Of a stretch of DNA of 64,000 nucleotides, positions 1 to 13,867 are shown one piece after another. The number at the start of each line of letters is the position of its first letter. The stretch's first letter is position 1. Origin of the DNA: Progne subis subis (lineage: Eukaryota > Chordata > Aves > Passeriformes > Hirundinidae); the NCBI GenBank assembly GCA_022316685.1, contig JAKJHU010000023.1, forward strand, positions 2,591,192-2,655,191, written 5' to 3'. The notes beneath the pieces were generated by a model. It ran no database searches. It saw only the letters and a list, made by a program, of their open reading frames with translations, and was not told the DNA's origin. Position numbers and translations under genes: made by a program.

Positions 1-845
1 AGATAAGAACGATGTCACACCAATAACAAAGTTAGCATTGTTGTTTATTGTCTTTCACACAGAGACCTTCTGCCCTGAAGCTGTTAACATAAGTATTAGC
101 GGCTAGAACAAACCTTTTCTCAGACTATCACTTCAAAAGTTTCAGTGCCTGCTTTATTCTGTTTGGGTAAAAATGTTGAAGCAAAATAAGTTCACAGACT
201 TTATGGCATTTGCAGGAATAGTCTCCATCATGTATAACACTACAGAAGAGAAATGAGCTATAGGTTTGAAACTCTAGTTTCCATAAGGGGATAACAAACA
301 CTGCAGATAATACTGCAAAAGCTGTTTAGACTCTCTGTTTTGGCTTGTAGTCCTTATCCAAATACTGGCTATTGTTTTATATTACTTGTATGTATATATG
401 TGTGTGAGAGCATTTGTGCATACATATCTACATTTTAGATACATATATTTCCTTCCTGGTAGACGATGTAATGAAGACCACCTTCAAAATAAATTGGAAT
501 AGATTATCAGGTAGCTAGAAGGATTGTAATAGCAAATCTGAACAACAGGCTAACTAAGCAGTGACTCTGAGATTGAAATAGTGAGCAAATATCTGAAAAT
601 ATTCTTCCAACAGGAATAGTAGGAAATACGTGCAAGATTAAATTATGGTCAGTTAGTACAGGTGTCCTCATGCTGTTCCATGAAGTTGTTCCAAACCCAC
701 TGTGCCTTTTTAAAGAAAATTACATGGAATATGCAGCAATGGAAACTTGACTCTGACCTCCTTCTCCCCTGTGCACACATATGCATACACAGATGTTGTA
801 GCACTGCGATATTGTGGATGTGTCTGACTGCAGACAGGCTCACTG

Positions 846-1368
846 CAGCTGTTTTAAATGAGATAAAGCTGAGATAAAGAAGCAGCAACAGGTAAATGAT
901 TCTGAATTCAGTCAGGTGAGACTCATCAGGTCTCATTAACTCAGACTATTCCTGAAAGGCTCTGTGCTGCTGAGCTGGCCCCAGCAATCACACAGCTGTG
1001 TTCACACAGCTCTGTGTGCATTAGTTAAGTCTATCTGGCCTAAACTAGTTCTTTACTGGATCAGCTGTACAGCTTCTTTCCTGTGTTGTACATAGTCCAG
1101 AACTGGGGTTGATTCATCCATAGGAAACTGAGGATTGACTGCCTTTCTGGAGTCTGCTAACCTATCAGTTAGCTCCTTGCTTTCATATCACTGCTTTTCC
1201 AATACCTCCAACCCCTGTGTGTCAGGCCCCTACCTTGCAGTTCCCACGCACTCCTGTTCCCCACCCTTAACACATCTGCCTTCACACACTGAGCTTGTGC
1301 TCAGTCTGGAGCATTCACCTTCCTAAGGTGAGAGGTGAATGGTTCAGGAAGCAGAGTAGGTACAGCTG
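846..1368. promoter_or_regulatory. Cluster of CAGCTG E-boxes
   Basis: Four copies of the palindromic hexamer CAGCTG lie at 846-851, 993-998, 1062-1067 and 1363-1368. One sits inside the 10-bp palindrome CACAGCTGTG. CAGCTG is the preferred E-box of myogenic bHLH factors such as MyoD and myogenin, and dystrophin is a muscle gene. By chance well under one copy is expected in about 520 bp. Regulatory function is inference from motif density only. Confidence 0.25.
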
Positions 1369-1468
1369 TCCAGAAACTACTGTTCACTCTCCCAGGGAAT
1401 GTATGTCCATTTTCTGTAGTCTGGAGTCTGAGCACCCAAAATCTTGGGCTAATGATGCTGTGGCAGTT

Positions 1469-1470
<2 letters not shown>

Positions 1471-1498
<28 letters not shown>
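1471..1498. repeat. Poly-T run (28 nt)
   Basis: This is an uninterrupted run of T. No retrotransposon body was recognised beside it on either strand, so it is best read as a homopolymer. Its length may be imprecise in the assembly. Confidence 0.9.
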
Positions 1499-1501
<3 letters not shown>

Positions 1502-4500
1502 TCAGTGTGAGTAATGAGTATGATCATTCTTTGTGGCTTTTTAGGGTTTGAGAGATTGTTAATCTGTAGAGTGAGATTCAGTTTGGAGTTAATTCAATAA
1601 CCATGCCCTCAGCCAGAAATTCTCTGCAAATGTGTGCAAGCATAGAAAACTCTCCTAATGTAGCTCTATAGTTGTTTATGGTAGAGACCTTTCCTCCACA
1701 ATAGTACCTTGTATCATCTGATTTCCATATGTAATGTCTTACACTGTGGAAGAGAGTTTGAAACATTTTCCTTTGATCTACGGTGACATTAGAAAACAAT
1801 AAACTACCAAGCCTCCAGAGAACAACCTTGGCATACATGGTGAATCTGTTATAATTATTTGTTATCTCTTAATGCCTGCACATCTGCAGCAGTGAGTAAT
1901 TAAAGTTTGAAAGGAAGCTAAAATTTTTAAAAGTTATTACAGTCTCTGCAGTTTTTCAGAGTTACATTTGAGTTTGGGTTATTTTTCTTTTGAAGGGGTC
2001 ATATTCAAAGAAGTTAAAACATGCTTTCATACATATTAATCTACATCTAAAACTACTGACTAAGAAAATATGATATCACAGCAGCTATTCCACTGTCAGG
2101 AATCTGTTTAGAAAAAAAAAAAGAAAATTTTCTGACCACACATCTTCTCTATTACTACATTGTTAATGTCCTACACCACTGCTATTGGTGTTGCATTTCT
2201 TTGGCATTCACTCTTAATACCACCTTAATTAAAATGACAATATGTAACTTCAGGTATCTGTACACCAGCTGCCATCCTCCATTCCTCACCTGCCCATCTT
2301 TAGTAAGGCAGCCCAGCCCTTTTGCATTTCCATTGGCAGCTTGCTTCTGTTCCTTTTTCTTAGAGCTGTGTCCCTGTCACACCCGTCCTCTGACCTTTCT
2401 TGGCACAAGGCAGAGGCTGAGAGGGAGGTCATGGGGGTAAGCTGGCGTGGTGGCATCAGTGCCACTTCTGGAGATGGTCAGCCAGTGGATCTCCATAGCC
2501 CTTGAGACCCTTCCTGAGGAAACAGAATAAATATCTTCCTGATACAGAGTATAAGGACATGCTTAGGCACATCTCCTAAACTTGTGTTTGTTTTGTTTTT
2601 AACCAGATGATATTATGCTGTCATGGATAAATAAACTGATGTTGCTTTTAGCTGGTTCATCAGCACTACAGGATAATGGCATCTGTTCAGTCTGATGTGT
2701 AGTATTTCTCTTTTATTTCTTAGTGCAGTTGCTTATTCTTGTTTCAGCCCATGTTTCTAGAAACTTCTGCAAATCCCTTTGACTTGGCTACAATTTACAT
2801 CTTTGCATTTTTTAGTGCTTGGAATAAAGGTATTTAGAAGGATACTCTGGAGGGGTAGAGCAGAAGCAAAAGAAAAGGTTGATTCCTAAAATCAGTTTTC
2901 TTTTGTTAATAATTAATAGCTGACAAAAAAAAATTGCTTTCAAACGTAGCTCTCAAGAAAAATAACTTACTTTTTCTGTCTGGTGGAAAAAGCCCCTGGA
3001 AAGAAGTGTGTCTGCATATGTATATGTGATAATTTTCAAGAGAAAAGAAGGAATAAGGTCAAAAAGTTGAATAAGAAAAAATTGCCAAGATAGACAGATT
3101 TTTCAGTTCCATAGACTGTAAAATAGCTCCCAGTTTTGCAGGCTGCTATTTGCAAAAAACCAGTGACCTCAGTCTGGAGTCCTTCCAGGATTCAGCTCTT
3201 GAAGAACTGCTTGTCACAATCTAGCATTTCCATAGAGAGATACAAATCATTAATTTTTAAAAATATAACACATTTGAGAGCTCTTGTTTCCACCTCCCAA
3301 TATGGCCTTTCACTAACTGACTTTGTTATGGTAACAGGGAGGGGGAGAGCGGGAGACCGGGTCCAGATGCATCCTAACAGCCTCCCAGTTAAATTGGGTT
3401 CTCCACCCTGGAGAACTGACTGTGTCAATCCTCAGATAATCCTCTCTATGGGGTGACATTTTCTTGCACTTTCTTAATTTAGTGCGTAAAAAGTGAAAAT
3501 ATCACATATCAGATAAGGCCAAATTGTCAGGTATGTTAAACTTGAAAATTGTTATTCCAGGATTTGATGTGTCTCTCTGTGCTGTACTTCATGTCAAATT
3601 ATGTGTCAGTGCTACTAATGGGAAAAATACTTTATTGGCATTGGCACATTACTATTCAGTGAAAACCTGAAAGTCAAGTTTGATTTTCTGATAAAGATGA
3701 CCATTTTTTAGCAGTGAGTTGTTATCAGCCAGTGCCATAGGCACTTGGGTTTAGGAATTGAGGTCTGTGAATTTGAAAAATGGATGGTGTACAGTCACTC
3801 CATCTTCAATTATTTTCCAACCTGACTGACACCCTTATGGAACTGCATATAGGGAATTTATGAATGTGGTCAGAATTTTTACAGAAAGCAGTGTGCAGTA
3901 TAGTTTGTTGTTAAACTGAGGCTCATCTTTTGTAGTACATGGGAAAGGAAGCACAAGAGAACTGCCTAGCAAAAACCTGACAAGTTTATTTCTTTCTGGA
4001 ACTGTGGAAATACCGTGTCTATAAATTGTTTATGTTTTAAAAACATTACAGGAGCTAAAAAATACCCTGCAAGATACAATACACATACAAATATACTGCA
4101 GGTTTTATACCTGTTTTCATTCCAGTGTCCCAGGAAAAAGTCGAGTGGCTAAAAAAAAGTTCTGTTCTTCCAAAACAAGGGAAATACAGCCATAAAACAA
4201 TAAAACAATAGTTTCCAAAGCACTTGTTAGTGGAAAAAATGTCAGTGTTTCCAAACAAAGATAATAGAGAAGAATATATTCATTTTGACTTTTAATATTG
4301 TCAAGTGTGTTATTCTAAGTGTGTTGTAATATTATCTCAATAAATCCTCTTCCTCTGTTTTGCTCAGGTTGTGATACTCAAGCTTATTGCCCCTCTGGCC
4401 TCAGCTACTCCTCAGTTAAAGAATAGAAATCAGAGAAAGGTTCTTAATTTTGGAATTTTATTCATGTGGTTCCATATTTTTTATTGCAAAGGCCCACTGT

Positions 4501-5069
4501 AAAATCCACATCTATACCTGCTCGTATATTGCCATGTGTCTATACATGAATAAACATAAAAAGCAAATTGTTTTTTCCTGCTTTTATTATTGTAGTGTCA
4601 ATCTACTTTATCAGTGATTCTTTCTTTTCTGTCTATATCATATTCATTCCTCAAACTGCCATTCAGATAATAAAACTGTATTTTCTGAAAAAGAAAAATG
4701 CAAATTTTTCTTCCACTGGAGTAGCATTGTGTAGCTTCCCTACAAGCTACTAATCAATGTCTGTACTTTATGCCCCAAGCAATGTTTATAGATGAAATAT
4801 ATTAACTGTTCATAGTAAGAGTTCTTCTTGTCTGAACAAGAAATAGCTCCAGTATTTTGCTTAACTTTATGCTTAAACACTGCTCTCAGTCAGAAATTGA
4901 TTGTATATATTTAAATTATATCTCTGTGAGGGAGAGGGGACCGAGTAGGACTGATACTGATTTGAGGAAACCGGTGTTGAAAATTCATCTCAGAGAAACT
5001 GGGATTATAAGGGAGTTCAATTTATTTTATTTTATTTTATTTCTTAATTTTTTTTTAATTTTAAATTTC

Positions 5070-5175
5070 CCACAGAATAATAGACTTCAAGGTCAGAAAG
5101 GACATGTTCATATACTATATATTAAACCAGTCCATGCGATTTTACATAGGGCTTCACCTTCCTGCTCTTCCAAAC
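5070..5175 (-). mobile_element. Probable ancient CR1-like 3' fragment, antisense
   Basis: The segment begins with an antisense CR1-type signature: a 'cacagaataatagacttcaa' start, then a 'ggtcagaaaggac' block and a 'ccagtcc' block in the usual order. It is diverged and lacks the neat 8-bp tail of younger avian CR1 copies, which suggests an old insertion. It is flanked by (TTTTA)n at about 5021-5042 and by a poly-A run on the right. The family assignment is tentative. Confidence 0.4.
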
Positions 5176-5181
5176 CGTGCC

Positions 5182-5185
<4 letters not shown>

Positions 5186-5217
<32 letters not shown>
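5186..5217. repeat. Poly-A run (32 nt)
   Basis: This uninterrupted run of A is followed by a short AC-rich stretch. It lies a few bases right of the probable antisense CR1 remnant. CR1 elements do not end in poly-A, so the run is not that element's tail. Confidence 0.9.
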
Positions 5218-5219
<2 letters not shown>

Positions 5220-5849
5220 CACACAAAAAAGTTATGTTAATAGTCTCTTATATTCTTTAGTGATTTTCTCAGTATTTAAACATATTGGGTACAAAAAATT
5301 TTCATCTTCTTTTGTTTAAATTTATTGTCTTCACTTTCCAGCCAGTATACCTTTTCAATGCTATTGTTTCCATAGTTAACAGTTATTGTATCATCAGGAA
5401 ATTATCTTCAGTAGCTTTTAGCAAGAGCAAATTTGCCCTCTGCAGTAAGATATATTAACCAGGGAGCAGCACCATAAAACGACAGAAAAGTCTAAAATGA
5501 GGCATGGTTGCATAACGTAGGTGCAGCACAGCCTTGACACTCCTGCCCAGCTGTGCTGCAGCTCCGCAACAGCGCTGTTTGCTGTGCTCCTCTGGTTTGG
5601 CTTTTGCCTGTGAATAGAAGCCCTTCCGACCTACTCTGCAGAAATTTGAAATCCAGTACCCATCTCTGCAGTAAGCCCTCCTTCACCTGCCTCTTGTGAA
5701 TATGTGCTTTAATCTGACAGGTGCCCTCCATCAGCATTTCGAAAGGCATTCACTGGAAATGCAGGAGGGAGAGGTGCTGCCTATCCTTGTTCCCTTGTTT
5801 ATTTTCTAGAGGAGGAGACATCCACTGTCAGTGACACACCTGCTTTCAG

Positions 5850-6102
5850 TGTGTGCCCTTGTGGCCAGGAAGGCCAGGAGGACCCTGGGGTGCCTTAGGA
5901 ACAGCACTGCCCGCGGGTCAGGGGATGATCCTGCCCCTCTGCTCAGCCCCAGCCAGATGAGTGTGTCCAGAGTGCTGGGTCCACTTCTGGGCTCCTCAGG
6001 ACAAGAGAGGCATGGAGCTCCTGGAGTGAGTAAAGTGGGAGGCAAGAAAGGTGAGGAAGGGTCTGGAGCATCCCTCTGATGAGGAAAGGCTGAGGGAGCT
6101 AT
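5850..6102 (+). mobile_element. CR1 LINE internal fragment, sense
   Basis: The sequence follows the CR1 ORF2 C-terminal region in sense order: a 'gtggccaggaaggccaggag' block, 'gatcctgcccctctgctc', an 'agagtgctgggtccacttct' block and an 'aggaaaggctgagggagct' block. These are diverged forms of motifs shared by avian CR1 copies. The fragment is truncated at both ends and its frame is broken. It is clearly more GC-rich than the surrounding intron. Confidence 0.85.
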
Positions 6103-7081
6103 ATATACATTTCCTTCCTTCCTTAGCTGTTAATGAAATATGAACATCAGAATTTTTCAGGTTTCCACCTTTACCTTCTGTATTATTAATGACTGTAATT
6201 AAGTACATAGCAACAAAAATGTGTAGAAATAAAAAACTAGAAGTAAATCAGACAAAGAAACAAGCACAACCAAAAAAAAAAGGAATAAAAATGGACGCAA
6301 AAATAAAGGCAAGTGTAGTTCTGAGAGTAAAACCTGTCTAAATATACCAGAAAAATTTAAGTAACAAAACTAGGCTTGTAACTTCATCTTTTGGCATGAT
6401 AATGAGATATGAATAAAGATCCACCTAACTAGAGTTAGGCTAAAGTTATTCCAGAATTATTCCAACATTTCTTATCAGACAGGATAAATAAGAAGCACCT
6501 TTCCTTTCCCCTGATCCCTACCTACGCACACAGAGCTAAATAATATTAAGTTCACTGTAAGAAATATTAAGTTCACTTAATTGTGTAACAGTTTTTGTTT
6601 TCTTTTTCTGAAAGCAAAGCCAAAGAAACCAGAATAAATCCTCTTTCTTCAGTTTACATTTTTCTTGAGAAAAATATCTAGTTTTCTAAGTTCCTAAAGG
6701 AAAACTCACCTGTCAGCATATGTTGTGCCAACCCATTTTATTCTCCTTAATTATTATTCATATGCTATTACTGGAGAAACCTTCCAATAAAAGTAATCAA
6801 AAATTTCCAGACAATCCAATAGAAACGGATGAAGTCATTCTGTGGGGTTTTTTTTGAAGCATAGAATTGATTCAATTTAATAATTTCCCTATAAAATTGG
6901 ATAATTTTTAGAGCATCTTTAATCAAGCTATTAGCTTTCCTTCTCCATAAATGTTGTTTTCTTAAAATAAAAAAGAATACAGCAAAAAATCTGTTTGTTT
7001 TCTTATATTCATAACATAAAATTATGCCTACTCCACACTATTTTACTTCTTTCTAAAAATGTGACAAAGAACTGATATCAT

Positions 7082-7170
7082 AAAAAAAAAACCAAACCAA
7101 ACCAAACCAAACCAAAAAAAACAAAACAAAACAAAAGAAAACCCAAACAAAAAAACCCCAACAACAAACC
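7082..7170. repeat. A/C-rich simple repeat with (CCAAA)n core
   Basis: About 90 nt are almost entirely A and C, opening with a CCAAA pentamer array that decays into AAAAC-type units. The complementary strand is T/G-only, so it resembles the G/T tracts of intron 54 in inverse orientation. Confidence 0.85.
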
Positions 7171-8027
7171 AGTAAAGAAAAGACTGAAACTGAAGCCTTG
7201 AAAAGCAGAGCATCTGCCCTCAGTGTTCTTGGTAATACTCATTTGTTAAGTGCATTGGAAAAGCCCTTAATTTGAAAAACTGTTAGTTATAAAAAAGAAA
7301 TAAAGTAGTAAATTTTCCAAATTCACATTCCGCAAATGGCAGCTGTACACTGAGAGATTTCAATTCTGCTGACTGATACAGAAACTGGGGAAGCTCTGTA
7401 GTTCCTAACACCAGTTCCCATCCATTAAGTTATTTAGTGGGATGAAAGGACATCAGAAACCCTGGAACAGTTTTGCCTGGTTGTTTAAATGCTCATACTT
7501 TACTGCAAGAAAAAGTAATATTGGACAGCTACATTGTTTGGGGGCAAGAGGCTGGAATTCCATAGACAGTTCACATGTATCAGATTTACTGTTAGAGCTT
7601 TAATCCTGTTTAAATCTTCAGTTCTTACATGTGATTTATCACTGTGTTCTACTGGGAGGGATCTCATTGTAGCCAAACACCCAAATCTTTAAATGTTGTT
7701 CTACTTGTTGCAGATACATCTTCAGCTTTATTCTTTTATTTATTTTTTTTTTTTTTCTTCCCCCCTGGCAATAGCTATAATAGAGAAAATTTCTTTTATT
7801 GCAGAATGATTCATTCACAAGCCATGTTAAGCTGTAATCTTTTTCTAGTCTTCTCTCCATCTTCTCCATCTTGTATGCTGGATGGACTCCAGCGCAGTCC
7901 ATCACAGGCATCTCAGTTATAATGAGCAAGCTGCTGATTGCTCGATTCTCTTGGTCTGCTTCCAAAGTCCTTTCCTACAGACAAATGGGGAGGATGGTGA
8001 GAGGGAGGGTGAGAGGTATCCCAGCTC

Positions 8028-8082
8028 CCACCACCACCATCACCTTAATTTTTACCATCACCTTAGCTTACCATCACCATCC
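8028..8082. repeat. Degenerate CAC/CAT repeat
   Basis: CCA triplets are followed by repeated 'ccatcacctta'-like units separated by short AT-rich spacers. This looks like a decayed minisatellite. Its open reading frame gives a His-rich stretch with no domain. Confidence 0.6.
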
Positions 8083-9654
8083 TTTTTGGTCAACACATGG
8101 AGAACCAAATTAAGTACTCCCCGTTCTGTTTGGTTTGGTCAGTGTGCATCAACAACGTGTGGCACACTGTGCTGTCATAACCTCCTGGCATGAACTGGGC
8201 CTCCTAAGTTGTAAAAGAATGTTCACAATGCCAATGTAACTGAATGAGTGATTGTCCCCAAAAAACCCACACAAAAAGTTCGGTGATGCTTTTTCATGTG
8301 TCTCCTGCTACAGCTGATAAGCTGTCAATGGTAGCTTCCCCCTGGCATCACTGATGGAGCTGAAAAAGTCCTTCAGACAGCAATGAGAGCTGCTGAGACA
8401 GTTCTTGAGGTGGCCCTAAGTGGACATCAAAGTACGTGCTTAGGAAAACTTGCACTGCAGAAAGCACTCAGGAAAAATCAAATTAATCGTGTCTAATCTG
8501 TTAAAGTTCTGATTTCACTGACAGCACAAATCAGCTATCAACATTGCTAAATAGCTACTCTTGATCCTCATATTTTCCTAAAACTGTGCATGCTTTGTAG
8601 GGAAAGCAGAAAACAGTTAGTAGTCAAAAGAAAAGTTGTTTCAAAATGGAAAGCTCCTCAGCATTATATTGCTTTCATAGTTTTGTAATTTTATGTTTAA
8701 ATATAGAGAGTATGTAAATGGCCATTTTTGCTCGTATTCTTTTCCTGCTTAGTGACAAGAAAACAAATTCAAATTGTGTTTGGGAGGAATAACTTAACAA
8801 TGCCATTTTTATTATGCAAATGAATTGTAGGTGTTGCATATCTGCATTTTCTGAAATTCTTAGCAAGTTTTTCCAAAACTTTCTCTTTTTCTAGGTATGT
8901 GTATGTAACACATTATATTTAGAGAACCAATCAGCCACAAGAAATTTAGTTGTTTGAAGTAAAAGTTGCTTTGACTATACATTTTTGAAGTTATCAGTTC
9001 ATTTTTTGTTTAAATTCAAGGTTTAGAGTCTAAAACTTTTTCAAAAAGATGAGCAAATCCTTTCCTCAACAACTATTTAATGGAATTATACTTTTTCTGA
9101 GGGTATCATGGTGAGGTAGTTCACAGGAGCAAATAGCTTTATAGTATAAGAAATGTATCTTCCTTCCTTCCCTTACATCATATTAATCATCCACTTGTGC
9201 TCTTGTTGTGCACTGCTTCAGTTCATTAAACAAGGTTGGGACTCATCCAAACATCATCCTGAACAGTTGTGAAGTCTTAGTCTTTAGCCATGGGTTGTTA
9301 ATGGGAAAAAGTAATTCCAGTTGACTCCTAACATGGAAGAGCAAAAATCTCTTAAATTGCTCTTTTGCCCAAACATAATTTTTTTGATCACTCGTTATTA
9401 GCATTCTCATACTTAGTATAAAACAGATAATAAGCTGCATTTGACTGGGAGCATGTAAGCAGCAACCTTAACTCTTGCTGATATGTTTGAGTTCAGCAAA
9501 AGGGAATGAAAAGTCCTGGCTTTGGTGTGGGAAGAGTTTCTTCAGGTACTAAAGAGTCAACACCCAGAAGCAGCACTAATAAATGATTAGTTGAATGTGT
9601 AAGTCTCAGTACCATCCTGGAATTCAGCTATTTCACTTTGATAACACTTGCCAT

Positions 9655-9700
9655 AAAGAAAAAAAAAAAAAAAAAAGAAAAAAAAGAAAAAAAGAAAAAA
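9655..9700. repeat. A-rich tract with scattered G
   Basis: About 45 nt of A runs are broken by single G residues (GAAAAAAA-type units). It is purine-only and has no recognised mobile element beside it. Confidence 0.85.
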
Positions 9701-12366
9701 TGATCCTTTTATAGAAATGAGCATGGCCAGAGTGACAAATATGCAGGCTGTATATTATAAAGCTAGAAAATATTTTAATTCTCAGTCTCAAACCTTGCAG
9801 TCCTACCAAGAATTTGTCACACTTCACCTGTTTCTGTTTGTCAGTTTATTTTTTAGCAGTTTTTATGCAAGTTATTTCAGTTGCTGACGTGAACAATTTG
9901 TTCCATACCTCAATACCCATTTTGTGTAAGAAAATCATAAAAGTTAGGAACCTGAAAATTGGATTTTTCTTCTGAGCAGCTGCTGTCCGCAAATGTGGAA
10001 AGATTGTTAAAAGTGAATAGCATCACTTTCTAACAAACTCTAGGTAGGCTGGATGACTGCATCTCATTACTCATTATCATGCATTACTGTACTATCATCA
10101 TTATGCTGGCATTCACAGAAATATGGAAGAAAAAGAAAAGCTCTTTTGGGGTTTAAAGATGTACAAACATGCATGTCAGTGGTCCTTCACTGTTGACCTA
10201 CTAATGTGGGGTTACATTTATAATTAAACAAAATTTCTTGATTGCAATGTATTCTATAGTGTTCTGGAGAATGCATTTTTGTACCTTTTCAGAGCACTAG
10301 AAAAGTGTTGGTAGAGACAAAACGTGTGCAAAAGAATTTGTTTATTAAAAACCCCACAAATTTTAGTTTAACTGACTCCTGAAGTCATTGTGCTTGTACT
10401 TTTGGTGATCTAATGGGGATTGGATAGATTTCTGTTTCATTTATTTTGAAAGTAGTTTAATTATAACTTTCATTCCTGTATTACCCATTTTTATATAGCA
10501 CATTTGTTTCCGTGTGCTGACATTCCAAATCAGAGGCATCTGGTCTGTTGCATCTGCTGTGCCTCCACCAGGGTGCCACTATTAATGAGTTTTTATTCCT
10601 ATGGCTGTTGTAACAGTAACTTCTAATAGTTTCTGCTTAGTTTTCTGTTGAGGATCACTTTACAACCTTAAATACTTGGCTGAATTCGTAAAGGTTTTTA
10701 AAACTATCTCCAGATATTAATTGCTTCTGATTTGGGGTTTTGGGGGTTTTGTTAATTTGTTTTAGATCATTCAGCTAATACTTTAAAGCTATTAAATTTT
10801 AATTTTTCCAAAAATCATACTTACTGGTCTTTTAGTCTGTATTCTTCAAAGCAGTGTTCTTCCTAGCACAATTAACTGTATTTTTAATAACCAACAAAAT
10901 CAGTTTATATGATCAGTTTATCCAGTCACAGAATATTTTTCTCAATATGGTAACAGTTTAAGTGGAGCTCAAGTGTAGTTTATTTTCACGCTACTGGATC
11001 ACAGGAACAATTAGAAATTATGTATTAGGTATGTATTTCATCCAAATTTCAATCAGGGTTTGGTACATACACTGTAGGTACCATGTGGAACGTGAATTTG
11101 CAAAGTCTTTAAGATTGTACAAACTGGTAAAACTAGACCAATAAATATTGTAACAATTTTGTAATTGTAATTGGTAAAATTCTGCTGAGTAAAATAGGAC
11201 ATTGCTTGAGTAAAGACCTGAGACACTTTGTATTAAGTCAAGGAAAAAATATATTTATTTGAAAAAGCCTGCTTTTTTTAAAGGTAAGAAAAGAGAACTG
11301 TTTTATAATTAAGTGTTATTGTCTACAAAAGGTCTAAGAATCTTCAGTTATGTTTATAGCATTAAGAGTTTAAGAGTGTCCTTCTTGACCTTTCAAAAAT
11401 ACACTCCTGTGCATCCAGAAGAAAATAATTTTATTCACATTAAATGGCAGAGGGAAGGCTGTTCATACAATCCATACAGGGATGAAATTTTTATATCCCC
11501 AAGGAAACAGCAGAATTAGCAAGACTCACTTTAAAGAGGCATTTGTAGTTTTCCTGAATGTCCAGTTCAGGATTTGCAGATGGATCTTGGGGTTAAATCC
11601 TTCTGTGAGCCCCCGAGCACAGATCATCTCCATTTCCTCATTTTGGTATTGAGCAAATAAAATCTGAACTGTCCTTACCTAGTGCTTATTTTCTTACTAT
11701 ATGAAACACATAACAGCAGCTTTCTTTAGCAGTGGTAAAAGCACAGCATTTAATTTCTAGTTGGAGACTCAGGCTGGATCAGATAAATCACTCTGTTTGC
11801 ATATTCCAGTATAAAATTATATTTAGGAAACTTTAGGGAAGAGAGTCACTGTTGGCAGACCTTAGAATGACTTAATTTGCTTTTCCTCTAGGTAGGGAAG
11901 GAGAGAGAAAGGGAAGCCACAGAATTATCTGAGCGTGTTGTGTGTGTTTTAGTGTTTCTGCACTGTCCATTTTGGCAATATGTGTAATACAGATGTTGTT
12001 TGACTGCACTGGGACTGCTTTCCCCATTATAAAATTCATGCCACTCATTAACTTGTCTTCTAAGAAAATGGAGTTTGGAAGGCATATAAATATCTAGAGA
12101 TAGTAATGGCATAGTAGATTTTATTTCTCTTACTAAGGAGCAACTTCTAATGAGAAATTTCTTCTTTGCTTAATTATGCAAGCTGCTGTTTTAACTGCAT
12201 GTGTCTGCAATTCAATCAGTATACAAGTGAAAAAATACCCTCCAAACTTTTGGGTATGACTTTAGAAAGCCAATTATAATAGATTTTCAAAGACCTGATA
12301 CAGGAGTTAAAAGCAAGAAAGCAAGAATTTCACAGGGCGTAGCTAGATGTGTATCTTGAAAATATC

Positions 12367-12390
12367 TTTTTTTTTTTTTTTTTTTTTTTT
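12367..12390. repeat. Poly-T run (24 nt)
   Basis: This uninterrupted homopolymer lies about 1.5 kb upstream of exon 52, too far away to be its polypyrimidine tract. Confidence 0.9.
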
Positions 12391-13867
12391 CCCTAAAGAG
12401 TTTGTAACTGAACAAAATGAAACTCTGTGGAGTTTTTAGTTTACTTTGACAGGACATAGTGTAGTTACTGAAAACTATATTCTTACGTTCTTTTGTTAAT
12501 CTTGTTGATCAGAAAATGGTATTAGGTCTTTATTTGTAACCTTCAACTTAGAAATTATGTAACTGTAGTCTGAGTCAAATTTAAGATCAGACTCACACAT
12601 CTTTTCTATCCAGAACAGTCAGTGAATATCAGCTTTTTAAAATCAAGTATGATTATTTAGAGTAAAGACACTTTAAGGAGAGACTTCTAAGACAATAAAA
12701 CACTCTCAACATTTTATTGACAGACTGGTGAGAATAAACAGATTATCTAACCAGTGACTGTAACCAGCCTAAAACGTAGAAATCCTTCTCTAGGCTTTTT
12801 TTGCCAGCTTGAGATCTGTTAAAGTGTACCTACTAACTATCTGATGGCACACTGCTCTGTTCTGATGACTGAAAATTGTAGGCAGAATAAAAGTAATTTA
12901 TTCATAGTTTTGTATTAAGTATTGCTACTTCCAAATCCTAAGACTGGGAAATCTAATGAGCATCTTTTCTGGAAACTCCACAATAGGTAGCTGAAGTGTC
13001 TGAATTTGGTCAATGTCTTTTTAAGGAGATCATTTAATCATTCCTCATCTGAGAAATGATTGCACTGATTCCTTGTTTGCTCTTCCCTAATCCTTCAAAA
13101 TAAGTTAAATATGTGCATAAATCTTATATGCCTTACTTTCCTTGAGTTTTCATTTCCATTTTTTCTAAAGCTGTTGTATTTTAGCTTTTATTGCGTTCTA
13201 AATGCCATGAACCTCATCTTTTTCCTGATGAGAAATTCTAAATCCACTTCTTACTTTCTAGTCAGATTGTCAGGGCTTTATATATTGGTTTGAGTAGCAT
13301 ATAAATTATTGTGTGTTAATTATTTTTCTGCTAGGTAAGAACTGAGGATAGAAAAAAGTGACATTAACAGCCTTACAATGGCTTTTAACCAATAGATAAT
13401 AATTAAACAGTCCTGAAGTATTAAAAAATAAACATAATTTATTAGATTTTATTAATTAATAGGAAAAGCCTGCGTAATCTGGCAAGAATGTAAACCCTTA
13501 TATCTTCTTTTTAAAATGCAAGTAAAATATTAGATAATATGGAAAAATAGTGCTCTTCTATATAACTGTATAGAGGAGAATAGCTTATCCTGCATAATTT
13601 GACATGTTAAAAATGAAGAATGATTGCTACTTTGTATCTAGTTTTACAGGTTCTTTTAAAACTATCAGCACAAGTTATTCTTGTTATTTTTAAATTAATA
13701 ACCATAATATTTAGAAGGTCTAAGCCAAAATCTGTGCATTATTTGAAACAGCAAACAATCTTTTTGCTTTAAGCCAAGTTTGCACGATAAAAGTCCCTGT
13801 ATGTGGTCTTCTCAAAAGCTCTTTATGCTTGTTTCTTTATTTTATTTTTGAATTTGTGTTCAACTAG

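Larger units (their letters stand above)
1..13867 (+). other. DMD: Dystrophin intron 51, 3' portion
   Basis: This stretch is non-coding and AT-rich. It ends at the acceptor AG (13866-13867) directly before exon 52, and the 5' end of the intron lies outside the window. It holds an internal CR1 LINE fragment (5850-6102), a probable older CR1 remnant (5070-5175), poly-T and poly-A runs, an A/C-rich simple repeat (7082-7170) and a cluster of CAGCTG E-boxes (846-1368). Open frames of up to about 108 codons on both strands show no recognisable domain and no codon-like structure, so I treat them as chance. I see nothing else between these repeats. Confidence 0.9.

Noticed and set aside
3136..3456. 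Open frame of 106 codons in intron 51
   Set aside because: It has no recognisable domain and a comparable antisense frame overlaps it. Its length is expected by chance in 64 kb.
7082..7170. Regular CCAAA units resembling a repeat-spacer array
   Set aside because: The units are 5 bp and decay gradually. There are no unique spacers, and the genome is vertebrate, so CRISPR is excluded.
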